From Planctomycetaceae bacterium (GTDB lineage Bacteria; Planctomycetota; Phycisphaerae; Phycisphaerales; SM1A02), in contig JAIYBS010000155.1 of the NCBI GenBank assembly GCA_027488415.1, forward strand, positions 1 to 9,823: a stretch of DNA of 9,823 nt, read 5' to 3'. Below the pieces are notes generated by a model that was given only the letters and a program-made list of their open reading frames with translations, was not told the DNA's origin and ran no database searches. Made by a program: the position numbers and the translations under genes. This document shows positions 1 to 5,509 of the stretch, piece after piece (the stretch's first letter is position 1; every line of letters begins with the position of its first letter).

Positions 1-1652
1 CCTGCCCCGCCGCCGCCGGCTCCGCCGCCCTGCTGGACGGCCTGGTTCAGGTTGAACTCGGGGGCATTGTCAAAGTCGGGGGCGCGGAACAGGAGGTCAC
101 GGACGTCGTAGACGAAGGTGACCTGCTTCTTCTGCACGCCGGCCTTGGTCGTGATGACGACGATGCCGTCCTGCACGTCGAAGGCGAGCGGCTCGCTCGG
201 CGGGCTGTTGTCGTTCTTCGACGTCACGTTCTCGAGCACGCGCTTGATCGCGGACTCCATGTTCGTGCTGCCGAGGTCCAGGTTCACCGCGGTCTGCTCG
301 GGCTCGAGGCCGACCTCGCGCAGCTGCGCCCAGTCGACCAGGAAGTCGATCTTGGTCTGGTTCTTGAAGTACTCCGCGGCCTGCTCGAGCGTCGGGCCCG
401 TGGAGAACGGCACCGGCAGCGAGGTCGTGCGGATCTTGTTCCACGTCGGGACGTTGACCTCGGCCTCGCGGTAGCCGCTCGCGCCGTAGTCGGGCTCGCG
501 GACGCGGCGGTCGCTCAGCTCCTGCCAGTCCTCGGGGTACGTGACGAGCGCGTTGGTCGAGCGCGGGCCGGGGCCCGAGACGTTGACGCGCGGCGGGACG
601 GTGGCGTCGAGCGCCTCGTCCTCGAGCCGAGAGAAGCCGTACGCGCGGCGCTTCTGCGTCTCCGAGTACTTCACGTACATCTCGGTGGTGTGGAGCGCGT
701 CGCGCAGCGTGAGCGCGGCCGAGTTGTTCGGGTCGAGCGCGAGCGCGCTGTCGAGCACCTGGAGCGCCTCGGTGTACTTCTGCTGCATCTGCAGCTTGCG
801 CACGTTGAGGAGGATCTCGTTGACGCGCTTCGTGCGGTTCTCCGCCTCGGTGCGCTGCGCGTTGGCGGACTGCTCGCCCTGCGCGGCGCGCGCCTGCTGG
901 TCGGTCGCGAGCTTGTGCTGGCGCGCCTCCTCGCTGATCTGGTCGACGAGCTTCTCCGCGTCGGCGGACATCGTCTCGAACTCGGCGGCGCCGAGCACGT
1001 TGCGGGCGAGGTCGAGGCGGGTGCGCGCGGTCACGGCCGCGAGCTTCGCCTGGTCGTAGTCCTGCTGCGCGAGGAGGCCCTGGGCGCGCTTGACGTCGGC
1101 GTTGAACTGCGCCGTCGCCTGCTGCCGGCGGACCTCGCGGTCGGACGACACGCTCTGGATCACGGTGCCGCCCTCGAGCATCGCCTGCGCGCGGGCGCGC
1201 TCGCGGGTCGCCTCCTCGTCACCGGGGAGGAACTGGAGCAGCGAAGCCCAGCCGTTGGCAGCCTGGGCCCACTCGCCCTTCTTCATCGCGGCCTGCGCGG
1301 CGGCGCGGATCTGCTCCGCGTCGATGCCGGCGGGGGCATCGTCTTCCTTCGGTGCGGGAGCGGCCTTCTTGGCGGCCGGCTTCTTCGCGGCGGGCTTCTT
1401 CGCGACCGGCTGCTCGGCGGGCTCGTCCGAGGCCGGCTCGTCGGCGGCCGGCTCGTCCATCGCCGGCTCATCGGCCGTCGGCTCGTCGGCCGGGTCCTGG
1501 ATCGGGGCGGCGAGCGCAGCGTTCGCGAGCGTCGCAGGGAGCGCGGCCATGCCAAGCATGCCGACCACGAGCGTCGTCTGGAGAGCGCGGGACGAGCACA
1601 CGAACAAGGCGCTCACAGGACGGGAGAAACCGATCATCTCTTCACGGGGCAT
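1..1652 (-). CDS. Exported TPR / STN-domain (secretin-like) protein, N-terminal part, truncated by window edge
   Basis: The reading frame is open from an ATG at 1652-1650 to the left edge, giving 550 residues with no stop, so the C-terminus is missing. AGGAG lies 5 nt before this ATG and decides the start over the in-frame ATG at residue 6. Order of parts: a long signal peptide with hydrophobic residues about 24-49 and likely cleavage near A45-A49; five DEPxx repeats (56-80); a basic KKPAA tract (85-97); an Ala/Gln/Glu-rich helical region (110-275); a TPR-like pair of helices around 273-320 ending LALDPNN; a linker; an STN-like fold (about 411-505) beginning LPVPFSTGPTLEQAAEYF; the motif YDVRDLL (515-521); then a Gly-rich run (542-550). 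STN domains occur at the N-terminus of secretins and TonB receptors, and I recall this TPR-STN-YDVRDLL architecture from planctomycete secretin-like proteins. Whether a secretin barrel follows cannot be seen. An envelope role is inference. It is divergent from carA. Confidence 0.72.
   Translation of the reverse strand, partial: MPREEMIGFSRPVSALFVCSSRALQTTLVVGMLGMAALPATLANAALAAPIQDPADEPTADEPAMDEPAADEPASDEPAEQPVAKKPAAKKPAAKKAAPAPKEDDAPAGIDAEQIRAAAQAAMKKGEWAQAANGWASLLQFLPGDEEATRERARAQAMLEGGTVIQSVSSDREVRRQQATAQFNADVKRAQGLLAQQDYDQAKLAAVTARTRLDLARNVLGAAEFETMSADAEKLVDQISEEARQHKLATDQQARAAQGEQSANAQRTEAENRTKRVNEILLNVRKLQMQQKYTEALQVLDSALALDPNNSAALTLRDALHTTEMYVKYSETQKRRAYGFSRLEDEALDATVPPRVNVSGPGPRSTNALVTYPEDWQELSDRRVREPDYGASGYREAEVNVPTWNKIRTTSLPVPFSTGPTLEQAAEYFKNQTKIDFLVDWAQLREVGLEPEQTAVNLDLGSTNMESAIKRVLENVTSKNDNSPPSEPLAFDVQDGIVVITTKAGVQKKQVTFVYDVRDLLFRAPDFDNAPEFNLNQAVQQGGGAGGGGA
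1362..1400 (-). repeat. Basic KKPAA repeat tract
   Basis: This minus-strand segment encodes KKPAAKKPAAKKA (residues 85-97). It is a lysine/proline/alanine repeat of the kind seen in histone H1-like tails, and it immediately follows the acidic DEPxx repeat. The charge therefore flips from strongly acidic to strongly basic within a few residues. It is low-complexity sequence and probably disordered. Confidence 0.8.
1413..1487 (-). repeat. Five tandem 15-bp units encoding DEPxx
   Basis: On the minus strand, five consecutive 15-bp units encode DEPTA, DEPAM, DEPAA, DEPAS and DEPAE (residues 56-80 of the leftward gene). A related DPA triplet precedes them. The units share the core GACGAGCCG with small variations. 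The segment follows directly after the predicted signal peptide, so it would form an acidic, proline-rich, extended stretch at the mature N-terminus. Confidence 0.85.
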
Positions 1653-1657
1653 GTCTG

Positions 1658-1662
1658 CTCCT
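1658..1662 (-). promoter_or_regulatory. Ribosome binding site of the leftward exported-protein gene
   Basis: The plus strand reads CTCCT here, which is AGGAG on the minus strand, 5 nt before the ATG at 1652. This is a strong Shine-Dalgarno match at suitable spacing. It is the reason for choosing the upstream start over the second in-frame ATG at 1637. Confidence 0.75.
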
Positions 1663-1711
1663 GGTCGACATCACATCCGCCGCCACGCGGCGGGACTGGC
1701 CATGCATCTCT

Positions 1712-1731
1712 TTCGGACGGTGGGGTCCGAA
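1712..1731. repeat. Perfect 7-bp inverted repeat in the divergent intergenic region
   Basis: TTCGGAC (1712-1718) and GTCCGAA (1725-1731) are perfect inverted copies separated by 6 nt. The element lies between the leftward gene and carA, about 60 nt upstream of the leftward start. It could be an operator for a dimeric regulator or a hairpin in the 5' leader of the leftward transcript. The symmetry is visible, but the function is inference, and GC-rich DNA yields such repeats by chance. Confidence 0.4.
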
Positions 1732-1787
1732 GGATCCCCCGAGTCCATGGATCGGCATCCGCCGACCTCCGGACAGAGGGGATCGGG

Positions 1788-1816
1788 AGGCTACCCGCCG
1801 CCCGGATCGCGTGCAA
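1788..1816 (-). promoter_or_regulatory. Weak candidate promoter for the leftward gene
   Basis: On the minus strand TTGCAC (1816-1811) is followed after exactly 17 nt by TAGCCT (1793-1788). The geometry is right for a sigma70 promoter, but each hexamer matches the consensus at only three of six positions. If used, it would give a leader of roughly 130 nt that contains the 1712-1731 inverted repeat. Confidence 0.25.
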
Positions 1817-1872
1817 AGCGGGCCGGGCGCCGTGGAAAACCCGTCAGGTGCGTCGGCGCACGGCCCGATCGC

Positions 1873-1878
1873 TACACT
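1873..1878 (+). promoter_or_regulatory. Candidate -10 element of carA, implying a very short or absent leader
   Basis: TACACT matches the TANNNT form of a sigma70 -10 box and ends 10 nt before the carA ATG. No Shine-Dalgarno sequence precedes that ATG; the intervening bases are C-rich. A start site about 7 nt after the box would produce a nearly leaderless mRNA. I see no convincing -35 hexamer at 16-18 nt upstream, so this stays tentative. Confidence 0.35.
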
Positions 1879-1888
1879 CCGACCCCCG

Positions 1889-3091
1889 ATGAGCAACTCG
1901 AACCAGCCTCGGTCCTGCCGCCTCGCGCTCGAAGACGGCACGGTGTTCGCGGGACATCCGTTCGGTCTTTGTTCGGATGGGGCAAGCGCCGGCGGCGAGG
2001 TTGTCTTCAACACCGCCATGTGCGGGTACCAGGAGGCGATCACCGACCCCTCCTACACGGGCCAGATCCTGACGATGACCGCCCCGGAGATGGGCAACTA
2101 CGGCGTCGCGGACGAGGACGTCGAAAGCGCCGCGGCGGCGGTGCGCGGCTTCGTCGTGCGCGAGGCGATCGAGGAGCCGAGCAACCACCGCGCCGCCTCC
2201 GGCCTCTCGGCGTGGCTCGCCAAGTCGGGCGTGATCGGAATCACCGGCATCGACACCCGGGCGCTGGTCCGGATCCTGCGCATCAAGGGCGCGCTGCGCG
2301 GCGTGCTGTTCGTCGGTGACTCGAAGACCGACGCGGAGCTCGTCGCGATGGCGAAGGCGCTCCCGTCGATGGCCGGGCAGAACCTCGCCGGGTGCGTGAG
2401 CCCGGCGTCCGGCAGCTCGTGGCGCGAGGGCCTCGGCGAGTGGACGCTCCGCGGGCAGCCGCGCGCGGGACGCACCTTCAAGGTCGTCGCCCTCGACTGC
2501 GGCGCCAAGCACAACATCTACCGCAACCTCGCCGAGCGCGGCTGCGACATCGAGGTCGTCCCGCACGACCTCAGCGCCGCCGAGATCCGCGCGCGCCGTC
2601 CCGACGGCCTCTTCATCTCGAACGGCCCCGGCGACCCCGCGGCCGTGGAGCGGACCATCGCGACGCTGCGCGAGATCGCCGGCGAGGTGCCGACCTTCGG
2701 CATCTGCCTCGGCCACCAGCTGCTCGCGCTCGCGCTCGGCGCGAAGACCTGGAAGCTGAAGTTCGGGCACCGCGGCGCCAACCAGCCGGTGCGCAACCTG
2801 CTGACCGGCCGCGTGGAGATCACCAGCCAGAACCACGGCTTCTGCGTCGACGAGGAGTCGCTCCGCGCCGTGGGCGGCGAGCCCACGCACGTGCACCTGA
2901 ACGACGGGACGCTCGCCGGCTTCCGGCACACCGCGAAGCCGATCTTCAGCGTGCAGTACCACCCCGAGGCCTCGCCCGGCCCGCACGACAGCGCGTACCT
3001 CTTCGACTGCTTCGTGACCATGATGCAGACGCGGCGGCCCATCACCGCCGCCGACATGGAAGCGGCGCAGCGCGCGCTCGCCGCGGTCTGA
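1889..3091 (+). CDS. carA: Carbamoyl-phosphate synthase, small (glutamine amidotransferase) subunit
   Basis: This 400-residue protein is close in length to E. coli CarA (about 382). It hydrolyses glutamine and channels ammonia to the large subunit CarB, which makes carbamoyl phosphate for pyrimidine and arginine synthesis in the cytoplasm. The N-terminal CPSase domain (about 9-150) contains GEVVFNTAMCGYQEAITDPSY, shown here only in part as the family signature GYQEAITDPSY. The C-terminal class I amidotransferase domain (about 205-390) has SNGPGDP, the nucleophile elbow GICLGHQ with Cys273, and YHPEASPGP supplying His358 and Glu360, so the catalytic triad is intact. The ATG at 1889 was chosen because the conserved LALEDGT begins about 12 residues later; the frame stays open far upstream but that stretch has no homology. 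No Shine-Dalgarno is seen. carB is not next to it. priA follows 10 nt after the stop. Confidence 0.96.
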   Translation: MSNSNQPRSCRLALEDGTVFAGHPFGLCSDGASAGGEVVFNTAMCGYQEAITDPSYTGQILTMTAPEMGNYGVADEDVESAAAAVRGFVVREAIEEPSNHRAASGLSAWLAKSGVIGITGIDTRALVRILRIKGALRGVLFVGDSKTDAELVAMAKALPSMAGQNLAGCVSPASGSSWREGLGEWTLRGQPRAGRTFKVVALDCGAKHNIYRNLAERGCDIEVVPHDLSAAEIRARRPDGLFISNGPGDPAAVERTIATLREIAGEVPTFGICLGHQLLALALGAKTWKLKFGHRGANQPVRNLLTGRVEITSQNHGFCVDEESLRAVGGEPTHVHLNDGTLAGFRHTAKPIFSVQYHPEASPGPHDSAYLFDCFVTMMQTRRPITAADMEAAQRALAAV

Positions 3092-3101
3092 CCGGCCGAG
3101 C

Positions 3102-5432
3102 ATGAGCCTGTTCCCCTCCGGCGACCGAACCGTCGGCCTGCTCGCGCAGGTGGCGGTGGAGCGGTCCGTCGACCGCTACCCGGACGGGCTGACGTACGCG
3201 GTGCCGCCCTCGCTCGCGGACCTGCGCGCGGGCGAGCGCGTGCGCGTGCCGCTCGGGCGAGGCGATGCGGCCGTCGACGGCACCGTGGTCCGCGTGATGG
3301 CGCCGGACGCGGCGCCGGGCATCCCGACGGCGAAGCTCAAGTTCGTCGAGTCGCGCACGAGCGCCGCGCCGCCGATGCCGGCGCAGCTCGTCGAGCTCGC
3401 GCAGTGGATCTCCTCGTACTACGTGTGCCCGGTGGGCATGACGCTCGCGTGCATGACGCCCGCGGCGGTGAAGCGCGGCACGGGTTCGGTGACGCGCACG
3501 TTCGTCGACCTCGCCGAGGGATGGGAGGCCGCGATCGCGGTCGCGAAGCGCGTGACCGCGCAGCAGCGGCGCACGGTCGAGGCGCTCGAGCGCGCCGCGG
3601 CGGGCGAGCGGCCGATGGAGCTTCGCGACCTCTGCGCGCGCGCCGGCCTCGGCACGCCGGAGCCCGTGAAACGCCTGGTTTCCTCGGGAATCCTGCGCGC
3701 CGAGCGGCGCACCAGCGTCGAGGCCGAGTGGCGCGCGGAGCGCGGCGCCGCGGGGCCCGTGCCCGAGCTGACCGCCGCGCAGCGCGGGGTCGTCGACGCG
3801 ATCGGCGGGTCGCTCGCCGGAGGCTTCTCCCAGCACCTCCTCTTCGGCGTCACGGGCGCGGGCAAGACCGAGGTCTACATGCGGCTCATCGAGCGCACGC
3901 TCGCGGCCGGGCGCACCGCGCTCGTCCTGGTGCCGGAGATCGCGCTCACGCCGCAGACGGGCGGGCGGCTGCTCTCGCGCTTCCCGCAGGAGCGCGTTGC
4001 GATCCTGCACAGCGGGCTCACCGCGTCGCAGCGGAACCAGCAGTGGAACCTCGTCTCCGACGGCAAGGTCCGCCTCGTGATGGGCGCGCGAAGCGCGGTG
4101 TTCGCGCCGATCCCGGACGAGGCGCTCGGCCTCGTGGTGGTCGACGAGGAGCACGACTCGAGCTACAAGCAGGACCAGATGCCGCGCTACCACGGGCGCG
4201 ACGTGGCGATCCGCCGCGCGCAGCTCGCGCAGTGCCCGATCGTGCTCGGCAGCGCGACGCCGAGCCTCGAGAGCTGGTTCAACGCGACGGAGCGGAAGGC
4301 GAGCGCGCTGCACGTCCTGCGCGAGCGCGCGCCGGGACTGCGGCTGCCGCGCGTCGAGGTGGTGGATTTCGCCGAGGAGCGCAGGCGCTTCCCCGACAAC
4401 CGCGTGCACCTCCTGGGCCCGCGCCTCGCGGGCGCGGTGCAGGAGACGCTCGACGGCGGCGGCCAGGTGCTGATCCTGCTGAATCGGCGCGGCTACGCGA
4501 ACTGGATCGCCTGCGCGGACCAGCGCTGCGGCTGGATGATGCGGTGCGACCGCTGCGACGCGGGAATGATCTGCCACAAGCTGCCCGCGGGCGGCGGCGC
4601 GGCCACGCAGTACGTGCGCTGCCACCACTGCCAGGGCGAGCAGCGGCTGCCGCGACAGTGCCCGCAGTGCGCGAAGCAGGTCTCCGTGTTCGGCCTCGGC
4701 GTGCAGCGCGTCGAGGAGGAGCTCGCGCGGCTGCACCCGTCGCTCGTCGCGGGGAGCACGATGCTCCGCATCGATGCGGACAGCATGCAGGGCGCGGAGG
4801 ACTTCCACGAGGCACTCGGGAAGTTCGGGCGCGGCGAGGCACGGCTCCTCGTCGGCACGCAGATGATCGCGAAGGGCCTCGACTTCCCCGGCGTGCGACT
4901 CGTCGGCGTCGTGAGCGCCGACACCGCGCTCAACCTCCCCGACTTCCGCGCGGCCGAACGGACGTTCCAGCTGGTGAGCCAGGTGTGCGGCCGCTGCGGC
5001 CGGGGCTCGGACGCCGGCCGCGCAATCGTCCAGACGTTCCAGCCCGAGGCGCCCGCGATCCGGCTCGCGGCGGCGCACGACTACGAGTCGTTCGCGCGCG
5101 AGGAGCTCGAGCTCCGCGGGCGCTTCGGGCTCCCGCCGTGGAAGCGGATGGCGCGCGTCGTGGTCCGCGACGAGTCGGAGGAGCGCGCGCGGGAGCTCGG
5201 CGAGGCGCTCGCGAGGGAGCTCTCCGGCGCGGCAGCAAACGGCGATGCCGCGGTCAGCGGCCCGATGCCCTGCCCCATCGCCCGCATCGCGGACCGCTGG
5301 CGGATGCAGGTCGAGATCGTGGCGCCCGACGCGGGGCGACTCGGGCGATTCCTCACGAAAGTCCGGAATGCCGGAATCCTTCGCCCGGGCGAGACTTACG
5401 CGGTGGACGTGGACCCCATCGCCTTGATGTAG
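3102..5432 (+). CDS. priA: Primosomal protein N' (replication restart helicase PriA)
   Basis: At 776 residues it is in the usual range (E. coli about 732). PriA recognises abandoned replication forks and reloads the replicative helicase; it is a superfamily 2, 3'-5' DNA helicase. Visible parts: an N-terminal 3'-DNA-binding domain (about 12-110); Walker A GVTGAGKT (Lys255); LVPEIALTPQ; DEEH at 348-351; RYHGRDVA; SATP at 384-387; a zinc domain with Cys 471, 476, 482, 485, 507, 510, 520 and 523; GTQMIAKGLDFP; motif VI QVCGRCGRG; and a C-terminal domain around GPMPCPIARI. Two oddities: the first zinc pair is CX4C where E. coli has CX2C, and motif VI has Cys629 and Cys632 where alanine is usual. 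The start lies 10 nt after the carA stop with only a weak purine-rich ribosome site, suggesting co-transcription and perhaps translational coupling. Confidence 0.95.
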   Translation: MSLFPSGDRTVGLLAQVAVERSVDRYPDGLTYAVPPSLADLRAGERVRVPLGRGDAAVDGTVVRVMAPDAAPGIPTAKLKFVESRTSAAPPMPAQLVELAQWISSYYVCPVGMTLACMTPAAVKRGTGSVTRTFVDLAEGWEAAIAVAKRVTAQQRRTVEALERAAAGERPMELRDLCARAGLGTPEPVKRLVSSGILRAERRTSVEAEWRAERGAAGPVPELTAAQRGVVDAIGGSLAGGFSQHLLFGVTGAGKTEVYMRLIERTLAAGRTALVLVPEIALTPQTGGRLLSRFPQERVAILHSGLTASQRNQQWNLVSDGKVRLVMGARSAVFAPIPDEALGLVVVDEEHDSSYKQDQMPRYHGRDVAIRRAQLAQCPIVLGSATPSLESWFNATERKASALHVLRERAPGLRLPRVEVVDFAEERRRFPDNRVHLLGPRLAGAVQETLDGGGQVLILLNRRGYANWIACADQRCGWMMRCDRCDAGMICHKLPAGGGAATQYVRCHHCQGEQRLPRQCPQCAKQVSVFGLGVQRVEEELARLHPSLVAGSTMLRIDADSMQGAEDFHEALGKFGRGEARLLVGTQMIAKGLDFPGVRLVGVVSADTALNLPDFRAAERTFQLVSQVCGRCGRGSDAGRAIVQTFQPEAPAIRLAAAHDYESFAREELELRGRFGLPPWKRMARVVVRDESEERARELGEALARELSGAAANGDAAVSGPMPCPIARIADRWRMQVEIVAPDAGRLGRFLTKVRNAGILRPGETYAVDVDPIALM

Positions 5433-5453
5433 GAACGCGAGACCCCCTATCAT
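5424..5453 (+). promoter_or_regulatory. Candidate sigma70-type promoter of sucAB, overlapping the end of priA
   Basis: TTGATG (5424-5429) matches the -35 consensus at four positions, and TATCAT (5448-5453) matches the -10 at five, separated by 18 nt. The -35 forms the last two sense codons of priA, directly before its TAG stop. Transcription would start near 5460 and leave a leader of about 50 nt before sucA. It stands out from the surrounding GC-rich sequence, but the assignment is by inspection only. Confidence 0.5.
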
Positions 5454-5493
5454 TCCCCGGCTTCGGCATCGCGCGCCGCGATCCGCCGCAAGC

Positions 5494-5498
5494 AGGAG
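5494..5498 (+). promoter_or_regulatory. Ribosome binding site of sucA
   Basis: AGGAG ends 11 nt before the ATG at 5510. It is a good match to the anti-Shine-Dalgarno sequence, with spacing slightly longer than optimal. It supports the 5510 start, which also agrees with the position of the conserved E1 N-terminal segment. Confidence 0.6.
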
Positions 5499-5509
5499 CG
5501 CGCGCACCC

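Noticed and set aside
1352..1888. Upstream extension of the carA frame to 1352
   Set aside because: The added residues are Arg/Pro/Ser-rich, lie opposite the leftward gene and its leader, and have no similarity to CarA. The family N-terminus fits the ATG at 1889.
118..1892. Plus-strand open frames within the left-edge gene (for example 690-1892)
   Set aside because: They lack recognisable domains. The minus-strand frame has a ribosome site, a signal peptide and domain structure over the same DNA.
3042..5507. An 821-codon open frame on the minus strand opposite priA
   Set aside because: It is an artefact of high GC content and codon bias: very Arg/His/Ala-rich with no recognisable motif, while the plus-strand frame has every PriA motif.
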